The notes below the pieces were generated by a model that had not been told where the DNA came from, did not search any database, and was given only the letters and a program-made list of their open reading frames with translations. Made by a program: the position numbers and the translations under genes. Positions 9,001 to 15,946 of a stretch of DNA of 64,000 nucleotides are shown piece after piece. Positions within the stretch are counted from its first letter, which is position 1; the number at the start of each line of letters is the position of its first letter. Source of the stretch: Kiritimatiellia bacterium (GTDB lineage: Bacteria; Verrucomicrobiota; Kiritimatiellia; WLWN01); contig WLWN01000001.1 in the NCBI GenBank assembly GCA_012103575.1, positions 635,792 through 699,791 on the forward strand, written 5' to 3'.

Positions 9001-11482
9001 GACCTATCCATTTGCAAAGAAACGGTATTGGATTGAAACAGAGGGGAAAATATCGAATATCGAAGGCAAGGCGTTGCATCCGTTGGTGCATGAGAACACC
9101 TCTGACTTTGAAGAGCAGCGTTTCAGTTCGATCTTTACGGGCGAAGAGTTTTTCTTAAGGGATCACCAGGTGAAGGGAGAAAAGGTATTGTCTGGAGTGG
9201 CTTATCTTGAAATGGTGCGGGAAGCCGTTGAACAAACCGCAGGAAAATTATCCTTAAACCATCAAAAAATTGAGCTGAAAGATGTGGTCTGGGCCCGGCC
9301 GATTGCTGTGAATGGTCAACCCCAGCAGGTGAATATTGGGCTCTTCCCGAAAGAGAATGGGGAGATCCTTTACGAAATTTATAGCGAGCCCGAGAAGAAC
9401 AACAGCGATGACAAGCACTCCACGACCATGGTCTCACGACAACAGCTTGGCGACGAGATCGATTCCAGAAGTGTGCACAGTCAAGGGGTGGCATTATTCG
9501 CCTCGGCAGGCCAACGTCCGCAGCTCGATCTGAAAGCTTTGCAGGCATCGTGTATTCAAAGTCACCTGAGCGCTGATGAATGCTATGAGGCCTTTAAAGC
9601 GATAGGCATTGAATATGGTCCTGCTCATAAGGGTCTTGAGAAGCTCTACGTTGGGGAAGATGAAGTGTTGGCCGCATTGACCTTGCCTGCCTCTATCCTG
9701 GAGACAAAGGATCAGTTCACCCTCCATCCTAGTCTATTGGACTCGGCTCTTCAGGCTGCTATCGGCTTAGACCTCCCCAACCGAAAACCGCGAACCCTGA
9801 ACCCTGAACCCAAGTCCCCCTTTACCTTGGAACGTGTTGAGATTTTAGATCGTTGTTCTGCATCGATGTGGGCGTGGATGCGCTGCTCTAAGGACCGTGC
9901 CCTATCTGATACCATGCAAAAGTGGGATATGGACCTGTGCGATGAGATGGGAAAAGTTTGTATTTCCTTTAGAGGATTAAGCTATGGAATTGAGAATTCC
10001 ACACCCGTTAAAACCGAAACCCGTGTTCATTGGAGATTCTCATTACCCACGGATAAAAAAGAAAACGGAAGGAGCTCTTCGCATTTCAGCGTAGAAAAAA
10101 AGGCGGCGTTATTTGTACGACAAATAGTGGCAGACCAATTACAAAAACCGATTGATCAGGTTGACGTGAAGCGGGGTTATTTTGACATGGGGTTAACCTC
10201 TCTTGGGTTGGTTAAGATGGACCAAGGCATTAAGAGAAAAATAGATAAAGAGTTTGAGCCCACCTTACTGTTTGAATATTCAACCGTTTCAGAGTTGTCC
10301 GCATATTTGTGCAGCCACTATCCTGTTGAACTGGCTCAGTTAGTAGTGACCAAAGAAACAGTGGAGGAAAAAGTGTCAGATCGTGAGAGCATGGATCTAG
10401 GTCCCAGTTTGATGCCCTTGTCCAAAAGACGTTATTTATCTGCGGAGAAAAAAACGCCCCCTTTATTCCCCCTTTCCCCCGATCTTCAATCCCGTTTTCC
10501 GGAGTTGGTGCCGTTAAATGAGAGTTCGCAGGGCCGTCCTGTCTTTTGGTTTCACGCAGGATTGGGAGGGGCTCAGCCTTATCATGAGATCGCTCAAAAG
10601 AGTGTCCGGCCTTTTTATGGGATTCAGGCGCGAGGATTTCAAACAGAACGCTCGCCTTTACTTGGCGTTCAAGCTATGGCCGCTTATTACGTACATATCA
10701 TCCAAAAGGTGCAGCCCGAAGGGCCTTATGATCTGGGGGGCTATTCTTTTGGAGGGACCCTAGCCTATGAGGTGACACGTCAATTGCAGGAAGGGGGCGC
10801 GGAGATAAACACGGTGGTGATGTTGGATGCGTTTGATCATGCACCTATGTCCATATCACCCAAAACCGATATGTTATCAGGGGTGAACTATTTGCTTTCC
10901 CTGCGGGCCATGGATCCGAAAAAAACGGATGAGGTGTTGATCCATCGTGATGAATTGGATAGTGACTTAAATGACGAAACTTTTTTAACCCGTCTGATCA
11001 TCCTGGCTAAAAAACGAGGGTTAACCCAAACCAAAAAAGAAATTCAAGAGTCGATAAAGAAAATGGCAAGGGTTCAGCGTGCCTATGAACTGGATCGTTT
11101 CACGATTGAGCCTTTAACCGCCCCTAAAGAGATCAGCTGTTACTATTTTCGTAATAAAAGCGGATTATTTTTTGGAGAACATGAACCTTATTACACAGCG
11201 ATGGAAGGTGAAGTTCAGTTGGATCACATAAACTATTGGAGCGAATGGAAAAAACAGATACCCAAATTCCATATCATGGATGTAGATTGCTCCAATCACA
11301 TGATGCTTTTATCTGAACCCAAGGTACATGAAACGATCCTTGATTTTTGTCAGACCCTCTATTCTGCAGAAGGGATGAGGCCCCAATTCCTTACTTCTTT
11401 CAAAAGAAAGACCGAAAGAGAACATGGAATACTTTTTTTGAAAAGACCAGATCCAAAAAACGAGAAGAAAAATGGTGCTTGA
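2..11482 (+). CDS. Trans-AT type I polyketide synthase, terminal modules with thioesterase (5' partial)
   Basis: The reading frame is open to the left window edge and begins inside a ketosynthase (KS), so the 5' end is missing; the GTG at 29 is not a real start. Domains by nucleotide: KS1 2-1130 (active Cys codon 365-367, HGTGT and NIGH present), post-KS linker 1190-1660, DH1 1700-2610, KR 3235-3870 (GGTRGLG, Ser and Tyr present), ACP1 4110-4325 (GVDS), KS2 4465-5680 (Cys at 4925 but Asn at 5330 replaces the HGTGT His), DH2 5815-6660 (HLAYGQTLLP), ACP2 6800-7035 (GLDS), KS3 7170-8490 (Cys at 7700, HGTGT intact), linker 8535-9035, DH3 9070-9980, ACP3 10090-10325 (GLTS), thioesterase 10535-11375 (GYSFGG, late His). 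No acyltransferase domain occurs in any module, so malonyl units must be loaded by a separate protein, as in trans-AT systems. The KS-DH-KR-ACP-KS0-DH-ACP order resembles a dehydrating bimodule. The TE implies hydrolysis or macrolactonisation of the finished chain. The product cannot be predicted from this part. Confidence 0.95.
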   Translation, partial: DPAPSKSGKVNCKWMGLLDDIDCFDPLFFMIPPVEAEEMDPQHRIFLEEGHKAFESAGYSSSSLSNKKCGVYLGIMSNEYSLLGIEAQRSMSGTSNSYAIAAARIAYYLNLKGPAIPIDTACSSSLVGTHLACQALHAGEIDMALVGGVTLYLTAESYIGMCAAGMLSLEGQCKTFDNSADGFVPGEGVGAIVLKRLSEAQRDDDCILGTIIGSGINQDGKTNGITAPSIKSQIELEREIYRKYKIDPSSISYVETHGTGTKLGDPIELEALSTVFKEQTDRKNYCALGSVKSNIGHTSAAAEVASMHKALLSLKHQKLVPTLNFKKPNSHFNFDESPFYVNTELKTWKSEGETPRRVAVSSFGFSGTNAHVVIEEYLDESKVEGPRSKVPVDRPALIVLSAKNEDRLKAYAQNLMDYVHASTLDLRPLTPRLRDVAYTLQVGREAMGERLGLIVYSMEELKEKLQSFMDGKEDVEDLFRGQVKRNKETLTVFAADEDMAKTIDAWASKGKYSKLLDLWVKGLIFDWSKLYRNSNPHRISLPTYPFARERYWIEGDADGGLGIAEIGKELHPLVHENTSDISELRFSSTFTGEEFFLKDHQVKREKVLPGVVYLEMACTAVEQASGKNQSIELKNVAWSRPIAVGDMPVEVHIGLYQEENGEIAYEIYTTHPSDEKSTIHNPDSAISSIVHSQGVALFTSADPHPQLDLKALEASCNQRHLSAEQSYEAFKRMGFEYGPAYQGLKKLYVGEDEVLAQLMIPSCVLETKDQYMLHPSLIDAVLQASILLPASRESRTLNPELKVPFGLERLEIIHSCKESMWVWIRCSEDSAAADIQKLDLDLCDEEGKVCVKIKGLEMSPVEIKEIEQAPEEPTGKRSVHYLEKQWEASFQTPNKERQGTILLLTTEETEALATLVAQAFSQKAHRVKIHQLNQALSRTEKLGEAYDGLVDLVGCGKVRNESLDWIGCVQQLIENGAKEGLTCLGITKGLESYRNASMNLTGATRAGLYRMLQSEYTHVRSRHVDLDSSVNDKELAQQIAAEFFMDGEDAEVCYRSRQRYRATLSELLSNAKPVKKIVFPEDHVLWVTGGTRGLGSLCAHHFVQHYGVKRLVLTGREAFPPQAQWSAYAGKEDAVSKKIRAIEYLQSLGAEVRILSTDLTGREAVQKDVQEITASLGPAGGVIHCAGMGDLDNPAFIRKSIEGIQRVLDPKVSGLDILLSQFHKEPLEFFMLFSSVSAIVPTLSSGQSDYAMANTYMDYAAQARSHGFPLISIQWPSWRETGMGEAKSMAYRQTGLLSHSNEEGLKLLDQILSENMGPVVLPAVVNPTLWKPEKLLKRRIEDGNVLPATVSEVVPKTDQPKASGALFKPIENWLKEVFSKELKIDQEKLESDTPFSDYGVDSILLAQVARRMDEKLADPLDPSVLFEHSTLNKLTSWLVQAHWNSLSTAFGVEGETRVKVEASTLNAFSGRTLPGLVRKSRRAITKTEDIVVVGLSCRFPGSTNVEEYWDLLSEGRSAIVPVPEERFKGSDLFYAGLINSITDFDPSFFLIAQEDAKAMDPQAFLVLEESLNVFHHAGYSLKDIKGLSTGVYLGGRSQNLPEESDLEESRNPIMAVGQNYLAANISQFFDFRGPSLVVDTACSSALVGMNLAIKDLVAGEIESALVGGVSLLTGDGAHKIFQRRKLLNTDGMFHIFDQRASGVVLGEGVGFVLLKTLDQAQKDGDHIYARIKGLSINNDGRTAGPATPNIEAQKEVMKLALKKSGKKAEGITYIDVNGSGSEVTDLLELKAIESVYRSESKDVCRLGSMKPNIGHPLCAEGMASFIKLVLMLNHRQWVPFLSAQEKMVHYDLEHSPFIFDREKSAWSEDFHTVALNCFADGGTNAHVILEGGERLSSESAKRANRRKPLPPPELNRVHIGKAFSKEPSEQKRFFLSETDRGLFTQPHPWSQTFDQNHSIFKNHLAYGQTLLPGLAYIDLLYQFFRARGYDYRELELRNLSIYQPLIVGPDYGVRLFVQSIEERQGEIWKISVEGQEFGSQSESKSYVTAEMRRRDPKTFEDSIDVSSIFSSSVREVLLSDLYKRCREYELVHTGFMRAEGTVYSLESADWIKVSVPEAGLDQADHFMFHPTLIDGSGVGAGGLFSSIMKDEKRLFLPLFYESFRATELLQKNSLTRIVKSSVKQKGELLSLDMEFFNESGQKVAALKNFVNKLVREAGLINPGRAKKQPVQIKQSPPSSNVHRPQPRSVSKLKAPISPSSNGASDLDMSYVQKAEGLLKRTLASKLKTSAEAINTESGYYEMGLDSSMLLEVVKELEGHLSISLGPTLLFEYTTVKELSAYLAQTYGEDVQGVSTETAPEGTDLQHQEVKPPMVESFTSPVEENWSAPVMQDDIAVIGLSGKYPGARNVDEFWQNLKAGKDCITEIPQERWDWRILDDLQSPSGKKMSRWGGFIDHPDYFDPEFFNISPHEAEAMDPQERLFLQICWEAIEDAGYRPADLTPLRGRSRRRDVAVFVGAMHKDYTMIGAEVVSRGAPMPLSLNYATIANRVSYFCNFHGPSMAIDTVCSSSLNAVHLAMESLHRGESLVALAGGVNLSLHPNKYMTYGMWDLHSSDGYCHTFGEGGDGYVSGEGIGAVLLKPLKQAVKDGDHIYAVIKGSAVNHVGKVSGMSVPSPVAQGEMIERCFEQSGIDPRTISYMEAHGTGTSLGDPIEIQGLVRAFGKFTQDKQFCSIGSVKSNIGHAESAAGISGLTKVILQLNHKTLVPSLHSETVNPHLNMEDTPFYIQDKTEKWSQPAIKEHEGEPAILRRAGVSSFGATGSNAHVILEEYVKEEAPIMEELIEKKWVIVPLSAKNPEQLKEAANNLHAYLRSTIENPESSVASGSLCGGNIQDLAYTLQVGREAMQERIAFLIKDEEELSEKLRNFINGEEIGEHFWQGQVKDGEKATIFFTPEDMQEMVNQWVVQGKLRKIANVWVQGLNVGWEAFYHNEKRPQRMSLPTYPFAKKRYWIETEGKISNIEGKALHPLVHENTSDFEEQRFSSIFTGEEFFLRDHQVKGEKVLSGVAYLEMVREAVEQTAGKLSLNHQKIELKDVVWARPIAVNGQPQQVNIGLFPKENGEILYEIYSEPEKNNSDDKHSTTMVSRQQLGDEIDSRSVHSQGVALFASAGQRPQLDLKALQASCIQSHLSADECYEAFKAIGIEYGPAHKGLEKLYVGEDEVLAALTLPASILETKDQFTLHPSLLDSALQAAIGLDLPNRKPRTLNPEPKSPFTLERVEILDRCSASMWAWMRCSKDRALSDTMQKWDMDLCDEMGKVCISFRGLSYGIENSTPVKTETRVHWRFSLPTDKKENGRSSSHFSVEKKAALFVRQIVADQLQKPIDQVDVKRGYFDMGLTSLGLVKMDQGIKRKIDKEFEPTLLFEYSTVSELSAYLCSHYPVELAQLVVTKETVEEKVSDRESMDLGPSLMPLSKRRYLSAEKKTPPLFPLSPDLQSRFPELVPLNESSQGRPVFWFHAGLGGAQPYHEIAQKSVRPFYGIQARGFQTERSPLLGVQAMAAYYVHIIQKVQPEGPYDLGGYSFGGTLAYEVTRQLQEGGAEINTVVMLDAFDHAPMSISPKTDMLSGVNYLLSLRAMDPKKTDEVLIHRDELDSDLNDETFLTRLIILAKKRGLTQTKKEIQESIKKMARVQRAYELDRFTIEPLTAPKEISCYYFRNKSGLFFGEHEPYYTAMEGEVQLDHINYWSEWKKQIPKFHIMDVDCSNHMMLLSEPKVHETILDFCQTLYSAEGMRPQFLTSFKRKTEREHGILFLKRPDPKNEKKNGA
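1145..1172 (+). repeat. Heptanucleotide tandem repeat in PKS linker
   Basis: Three near-identical 7-mers (AAGGTCG, AAGGTCC, AAGGTCG) and a fourth degenerate unit lie in the variable linker directly after KS1. The reading frame stays open. Similar 7-mer runs occur at 2028-2062, 2376-2403 and 9782-9809 in the same gene, always in loops or linkers between conserved blocks. Confidence 0.7.
2028..2062 (+). repeat. Heptanucleotide tandem repeat in DH1 loop
   Basis: Two perfect AATCCAC units are followed by AATCCGG, ATTCCGC and AATCAGT. They lie in a poorly conserved loop of DH1, where DH3 has an unrelated acidic/polar stretch, so the loop looks like inserted low-complexity sequence. Confidence 0.65.
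2376..2403 (+). repeat. Heptanucleotide-like repeat in DH1
   Basis: Four degenerate 7-mers (GAGAATC, GAGAACC, CTAAACC, CTGAACT) encode a short loop just before the conserved LERLEI segment of DH1. DH3 has a related run at the homologous site (9782-9809). Confidence 0.5.
9782..9809 (+). repeat. Heptanucleotide tandem repeat in DH3
   Basis: Two perfect CCTGAAC units follow two degenerate ones (CGAAAAC, CGCGAAC), in the DH3 loop that corresponds to the 2376-2403 repeat of DH1. The unit differs from the one at 1145 but has the same 7-nt period. Confidence 0.6.
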
Positions 11483-11625
11483 AACTTCAGTCTGCCATGG
11501 CTATAAAGTTGGGTGAGAGAAGTGGATGCCGGTCCGGAGGACCAATGAGGTAAAACTCGGAGACGGTTGATCAGCCCGATGTGGTCCAGGTACATACTCT
11601 GGAGTAAACCCAGGGCTGAATAGTT

Positions 11626-11788
11626 CCTGGATCCGTTAGTTAAACGCGGTTTTCTGCACGAACCATTTGGGCCAAAAGGAATTACAAAAAAGCCTTGACG
11701 CACCCAACGAGTGCGCCTGCGTTTTTTTGCAACCTTTTGCCTCCAAAGCATTCGCACAGAAATCCCACGTTTAACTGACGGATCCAGG
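11626..11788. mobile_element. IS1380-related MITE, copy 1 (163 bp)
   Basis: The element begins CCTGGATCCGTTAG and ends with the inverted equivalent CTGACGGATCCAGG. Almost its whole length is an imperfect palindrome, with arms of about 70 bp that meet near a GC-rich centre flanked by an A-run and a T-run. It is bordered by a perfect 5-bp target duplication TAGTT (11621-11625 and 11789-11793). An inverted second copy lies at 29932-30094. The ends match the ends of the IS1380-type element at 21573-23232 at 13 of the first 14 positions, so that family is the likely source of transposase. It has no coding capacity. The structured centre could act as a bidirectional terminator after the PKS gene. 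Confidence 0.85.
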
Positions 11789-11811
11789 TAGTTATAAAAA
11801 TGGTGATTGCA

Positions 11812-12078
11812 ATGCGAATATGTTTATTTTTTCGACACCCCTACACTTCGAAAGTCCCATACATTCTTTCACTCTCTCTAATTCTCTTAGGGTTTACATT
11901 TATGTCAAACGAATCGCAGGCTCGTGGTATTATAGACCAACAGGCCCCTGCCTGGGGTGTAACAGAATGGGTTCAATTACCCGCAGGAAAGACTTCATTA
12001 GATATTACCGATTTTGTAACTATTCAGCTGCTCATTGAGCAAGAAGTTGAAGAACAGGCAGAACGGTCTTTCTGTTGA
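11812..12078 (+). pseudogene. Redoxin/TlpA-like exported protein, N-terminal fragment
   Basis: The predicted protein of about 88 residues has a hydrophobic signal-like segment (residues about 13-32) ending near SQA. A stretch around APAWGVTEWVQLPAGKTSL follows, resembling the start of TlpA/redoxin-domain proteins. The thioredoxin fold and CxxC motif that should follow are absent: after SLDITDF the sequence diverges and stops. I read it as the surviving 5' end of an exported disulfide or peroxide-handling protein. A genuine short exported protein is possible. The MITE lies immediately upstream and no clear ribosome binding site is seen. Confidence 0.4.
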
Positions 12079-12171
12079 TTAGAGCGTTTTAAACAAATCT
12101 ACAGCCGAATTGTGAAGGGAATGCTGCAAACGTTTTTTTTGTTTAGTCATTAGGCCTTATGGTTTCCTCTT

Positions 12172-12258
12172 GCACCCGTGGTGAAACTGGCAGACACGCA
12201 AGATTCAGGTTCTTGTCCTGGCAACAGGGTGGAGGTTCGAATCCTCTCGGGTGCACCA
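12172..12258 (+). tRNA. tRNA-Leu (anticodon CAG)
   Basis: The 7-bp acceptor stem pairs GCACCCG with CGGGTGC, and the CCA end is encoded. The anticodon stem CAAGA/TCTTG closes a TTCAGGT loop giving anticodon CAG. The long variable arm identifies a class II tRNA, and the TTCGAATC T-loop is present. An IS630 element starts 15 nt downstream. Confidence 0.95.
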
Positions 12259-12322
12259 AAGTTTTTCATTCTAGAGCATTTAACGATTGAAATGCCTCTC
12301 TAGAAGATCTATACTCCATGAC

Positions 12323-12736
12323 ATGAGTATAGCAACAGCAGAAATCCGGCGGCGTGCGATAGATGCCTACAAAATGGGCAAAGGTTCCCAGGCCGATATC
12401 GCATCTTCTTATCGTGTAGATCTTAGAACGTTTCAGCGTGGGCTCTCTTGTTTCAACGAAACCGGACAGACCGCTCCCCGACCGCGTGGGCATTGTCAGG
12501 CCTTCTACAGCGGAAAGCAGCTCAAGGCGTTGGCTCAACTGGGGGGCAAACATCCCGATGCAACGCTTGAAGAACTCAAGAACATGAGCGGCGTGAAGGG
12601 GTCGATCATGGCCGTACAGTGGGCGTTGAATCGGTTGGGCTGCCGGTATAAAAGAAACGCTTCACGCCAGCGAGCAGGACCGGGCGGATGTAAATCTCTT
12701 GAGAAAGCAGTGGATCCAAGAGGTGGCCAAACTTGA
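12323..12736 (+). CDS. IS630 transposase, N-terminal ORF (helix-turn-helix)
   Basis: Encodes the DNA-binding half of the IS630 transposase. The start at ATG 12323 gives a protein beginning MSIATAEIRRRAI with a helix-turn-helix (residues about 5-45). The C-terminal residues after YKR are in a different frame from the DDE half, so the two halves must be joined by a +1 (or -2) shift near 12646-12662. The copy at 25531-25944 has the same arrangement. The break is therefore either a programmed shift or an old mutation that was copied. Confidence 0.8.
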   Translation: MSIATAEIRRRAIDAYKMGKGSQADIASSYRVDLRTFQRGLSCFNETGQTAPRPRGHCQAFYSGKQLKALAQLGGKHPDATLEELKNMSGVKGSIMAVQWALNRLGCRYKRNASRQRAGPGGCKSLEKAVDPRGGQT

Positions 12737-13262
12737 TCCAAGTCGCCTTGTCTTTATTGATGAATCCGGGGCGAAAACGAATATGACTCGTCTGCGGGGC
12801 CGGGCGTTGGGCGGGAACAGGTTTTTTGCCAAAACGCCTCATGGACATTGGTGTACCACCACCTTGATTTCTTCGGTCCGCCTGGACGGAACAACAGCGG
12901 CCATGGAGGGGGAGGGGGCGACAGAGACGGCTGTTTTTGGAGAATATATTCGCCGGGTTTTTCTCCCGACTCTTTCACCTGAAGACATCGTCATCATGGA
13001 CAATCTTCGCGTCCATCACAATCCCAAGGTCATTGAACTCATTGAGTCATGTGGGGCCCATGTAAGATTCCTTCCACCCTATAGCCCCGATTCCAACCCC
13101 ATTGAAAAAATGTGGGGCAAGATAAAGAATCGGTTGGGCAGCCTTGCAGCCCGCAGTCAGCAGGAACTATCTGAAGCGCTCACACAAGCGTTCGAAGAGG
13201 TTTCTCCTGACGAGGTAATCGGCTGGTTTTCTTCGTGCTACATCGCGACACCTCAATCGTGA
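12699..13262 (+). CDS. IS630 transposase, C-terminal ORF (DDE domain)
   Basis: Catalytic half of the IS630 transposase. The DDE triad is visible as Asp in VFIDESG, Asp in IVIMDNLRVHH and Glu in NPIEKMW. The frame is open upstream of the first ATG and carries IS630-typical sequence (ETLHASEQDRADVNLL), so translation probably enters from the upstream ORF. With all three acidic residues present the protein could be active if the frames are joined. Confidence 0.85.
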   Translation: MRKQWIQEVAKLDPSRLVFIDESGAKTNMTRLRGRALGGNRFFAKTPHGHWCTTTLISSVRLDGTTAAMEGEGATETAVFGEYIRRVFLPTLSPEDIVIMDNLRVHHNPKVIELIESCGAHVRFLPPYSPDSNPIEKMWGKIKNRLGSLAARSQQELSEALTQAFEEVSPDEVIGWFSSCYIATPQS

Positions 13263-13366
13263 AGCGCTCTAGATCCTGCGTTTAACTCCCGAATACAGGT
13301 TTGCTAAGGTTTCACTCTCTTTTCTGCATTTTTGTCAACTTTTATTTTTTCATCATTAATGTTTTC

Positions 13367-13395
13367 TTGAAAAATTCATTATTTTTGTTTACAAT
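13367..13395 (+). promoter_or_regulatory. Sigma-70-type promoter for ilvB
   Basis: TTGAAA (13367-13372) and TACAAT (13390-13395) are separated by exactly 17 nt in an AT-rich stretch 56 nt upstream of the ilvB start. This is close to the consensus, and the first convincing promoter after the IS630 element. The resulting leader is about 50 nt, too short for a leader-peptide attenuator. Confidence 0.6.
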
Positions 13396-13451
13396 TTTAG
13401 CTTTAGGCGTATCTTTCGTCCTAGGTCCTTTAATCTTAATGGAGATTTTCG

Positions 13452-15263
13452 ATGAGCGTAGAGAAAAGTTTTGAAATAAAGAAGAAAGATATAGCGTTGC
13501 GAGGACTAAAAGATCTTCATAATGCGCCTATCCAATCTTCATCAAATCAACTCGATGGGGCCCAAGCACTTGTTAAATGTCTTGAAAATCAAGGAGTTGA
13601 ATGTATATGGGGTTTATCCGGTGGCGCTGCAATTCCTATATTTGATGCCTTGGCAACAACCGGTACCAACATTAAACTCGTTTTAGTCCGTCATGAACAA
13701 GGCGCTACCCATATGGCAGATGGTTATGCGCGTGCTACCGGAAAGCCGGGCGTTGTTTTAGTCACCAGTGGACCGGGCGCCACCAATACAATCACCGGTA
13801 TCATGACCGCGCACATGGATTCTGTGCCTATGATTGTTCTTACGGGTCAACAGATTACTTCTATGCTGGGTAAAGACGCATTTCAGGAAGCCGATGTCTT
13901 CGATTTGACCATGCCTGTTGTCAAACATAGTTATTTGATTAAGAGTGCAAATGATATACCTCGTATTGTTAAAGAGGCCTTTTACATTACTAACACAGGT
14001 CGACCTGGCCCGGTTCTTATCGATATTCCTAAAGATATTAGCCAAGGACCTTTTGAAGGGGATCTAGATCCTGAAATGGATCTTCCAGGATATAATCCTG
14101 AGCCTGAAGCCATCGACGAAGAATGTATTCTAGATATTGCTCACGCATTAAATAATGCGAAAAGGCCCGTAATTCTTGCAGGGCATGGAGCGATAATTGC
14201 TTGTGCCGGTCCTGTCATTAAAGAATTAGCCCAGAAAGTAGGGATCCCGGTCACGAATACACTTTTAGGTAAAGGCATATTCCCAGAGACAGACCCGTTG
14301 GCATTGGGGATGCTAGGCATGCACGGAACCGCTTATGCGAATAAAGCCATGGTCGAATGTGATTTGGTCTTGTCTGTTGGGTCACGTTATGATGATCGGA
14401 TTGTCGGTCAACCCCATCAATTTTGTAAACATGCAACCCGTATTCATATAGACATCGATCCAGCGGAAATTGATAAGATGATTCAGTGCCATATTCATTA
14501 TGTCGGTGATGCGCGGCGTGTATTAGAAGAAGTGATTAAACATGTCCGAAAAGCGGATACGGATGAGTGGTTACAGCGGGTGGATGACTATAAAAAAAGG
14601 TTTCCTCTGAAATATAAAAAACAAGGAGGCTTAAAGATGCAGCACATCCTTGATGAAATCTATAACTTAACCGATGGGAAAGCGATCGTTTCGACCGATG
14701 TCGGACAGCACCAAATGTGGGCCGCTCAATTCTATAAAGTCGATGCACCCTGGAATTGGTTAAGCTCCGGTGGGGCAGGGACCATGGGATATGGTTTTCC
14801 TGCAGCCATTGGAGCCCAGTTTGGACGACCCAACGACATCGTCATTGCAATAGTCGGAGATGGTGGATTTCAAATGACCATGTGTGAATTAGCCACCGCT
14901 TGTCTTCATAAGCTTCCTATCAAAGTGCTTGTATTAAACAATCATTATTTAGGGATGGTTCGACAATGGCAGGAGCTTTTCTACGAAGATCGAGAAAGTG
15001 GGGTAGACCTTGAAGGAAATCCGGATTTTGCAAAACTCGCCGATTGCTATGAAGGAGCCAAAGGCTTTACCTTAAAGCGAGCGGCTGATGTTAAGAAGAT
15101 TTTGAAACGGGCCCTTGAATATAATGACGGTCCTTGTGTTGTGAATGTAGAGGTAGAAAAAGCTGATAACGTATATCCCATGATTCCACCGGGAAAAGCA
15201 TTAGAGGATATGTTGATTGATGCACCTAAAGAAAAACTTGAAAAGCCAACGGGATCAACGTGA
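13452..15263 (+). CDS. ilvB: Acetolactate synthase large subunit
   Basis: Thiamine-diphosphate-dependent enzyme that condenses two pyruvates, or pyruvate and 2-oxobutyrate, in the first shared step of valine, leucine and isoleucine synthesis. The 603-residue product has the N-terminal pyrimidine-binding domain with the catalytic Glu in [17 protein letters not shown], the central FAD/nucleotide-binding domain, and the C-terminal diphosphate-binding motif [15 protein letters not shown]. It carries about 35 extra N-terminal residues before the conserved [17 protein letters not shown] sequence precedes ATG 13452. The regulatory subunit gene follows after 51 nt, and leuC/leuD lie downstream on the same strand. 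Confidence 0.96.
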   Translation: MSVEKSFEIKKKDIALRGLKDLHNAPIQSSSNQLDGAQALVKCLENQGVECIWGLSGGAAIPIFDALATTGTNIKLVLVRHEQGATHMADGYARATGKPGVVLVTSGPGATNTITGIMTAHMDSVPMIVLTGQQITSMLGKDAFQEADVFDLTMPVVKHSYLIKSANDIPRIVKEAFYITNTGRPGPVLIDIPKDISQGPFEGDLDPEMDLPGYNPEPEAIDEECILDIAHALNNAKRPVILAGHGAIIACAGPVIKELAQKVGIPVTNTLLGKGIFPETDPLALGMLGMHGTAYANKAMVECDLVLSVGSRYDDRIVGQPHQFCKHATRIHIDIDPAEIDKMIQCHIHYVGDARRVLEEVIKHVRKADTDEWLQRVDDYKKRFPLKYKKQGGLKMQHILDEIYNLTDGKAIVSTDVGQHQMWAAQFYKVDAPWNWLSSGGAGTMGYGFPAAIGAQFGRPNDIVIAIVGDGGFQMTMCELATACLHKLPIKVLVLNNHYLGMVRQWQELFYEDRESGVDLEGNPDFAKLADCYEGAKGFTLKRAADVKKILKRALEYNDGPCVVNVEVEKADNVYPMIPPGKALEDMLIDAPKEKLEKPTGST

Positions 15264-15314
15264 TTTGGTATTCGTGCTTCATTTTTTAAAATGGGGCCAA
15301 AAAAGAAAATAATA

Positions 15315-15821
15315 ATGAAAGACAGTAAGATAAGCGATATACATACATTAGGCGTATATGTCTCTAACAAACCGGGTGTATTAGCACGAATTGCACAGGT
15401 CTTTGCTCGGCGTGGGTACAATATTGATTCACTGGTTGTCTCTTCTGGTATCCTTGGGAATTATTCTCGTATGACCATTACGGCTCAAGGCGATCCTAAA
15501 GGATTAGATCAGATTATCAAACAAGTGAACAAACTTGTTGATGTATTACATTGTGTTGACCATACCCATGATGACGCGGTTGTTCGAGAGCTGGCATTGA
15601 TTAAGATCGAAGCCGGAGTCGATAAACGAACAGAGATTCTTCAGATCGTCGAACATTTTGGCTGTAAAACGGTCGATTTAACCGAGGATTCCCTGATTAT
15701 TATGGTTGCAGGTCATTCAGATAAAGTCGATGCCCTTATTGAAATGCTTCGCAAATATCGTATTATCGAACTAGTCAGAACGGGTAAAGTATTAATGGCG
15801 CGTGGTGTACAGGAAACATAG
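15315..15821 (+). CDS. ilvN: Acetolactate synthase small (regulatory) subunit
   Basis: Regulatory partner of IlvB that confers valine feedback inhibition. The product has an N-terminal ACT domain (HTLGVYVSNKPGVLARIAQVF) and the C-terminal ALS_ss domain around RELALIKIEA. At 168 residues it is the usual length for the longer IlvN/IlvH class. ATG 15315 fits the family start (MKDSK); an in-frame ATG at 15291 would add eight residues. No strong ribosome binding site favours either. It is probably cotranscribed with ilvB. Confidence 0.94.
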   Translation: MKDSKISDIHTLGVYVSNKPGVLARIAQVFARRGYNIDSLVVSSGILGNYSRMTITAQGDPKGLDQIIKQVNKLVDVLHCVDHTHDDAVVRELALIKIEAGVDKRTEILQIVEHFGCKTVDLTEDSLIIMVAGHSDKVDALIEMLRKYRIIELVRTGKVLMARGVQET

Positions 15822-15875
15822 AAGAAAGTCAGTATGTTCTCAGATGTTGAGATGTCTGGGACGTCATTAAGTCAG

Positions 15876-15890
15876 TCCCGCTAAGCGGGA
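15876..15890 (+). terminator. Weak hairpin between ilvN and leuC
   Basis: TCCCGC and GCGGGA form a 6-bp stem with a TAA loop, followed by the T-rich stretch TGTTATTTATTGTTTTTG. It could terminate or attenuate transcription between ilvN and leuC. The T-run is interrupted, so read-through is likely. Confidence 0.4.
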
Positions 15891-15946
15891 TGTTATTTAT
15901 TGTTTTTGTACGTAGTGCTACCTAACACGAACGAAGTGAGATAGAA

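Larger units (their letters stand above)
12274..13269 (+). mobile_element. IS630-family insertion sequence, copy 1 (996 bp)
   Basis: The terminal inverted repeats begin GAGCATTTAACGATTG on the left and GAGCGCTTCACGATTG (inverted) on the right. They are flanked by the TA duplication typical of IS630/Tc1 elements (12272-12273 and 13270-13271). Two ORFs encode the helix-turn-helix and DDE parts. A near-identical copy lies inverted at 24998-25993, and a 332-bp deletion derivative at 31516-31847. Confidence 0.92.

Noticed and set aside
11483-11620. Possible group II intron or structured RNA after the PKS gene
   Set aside because: Some short complementary segments exist, but no domain V or other defining element could be found.
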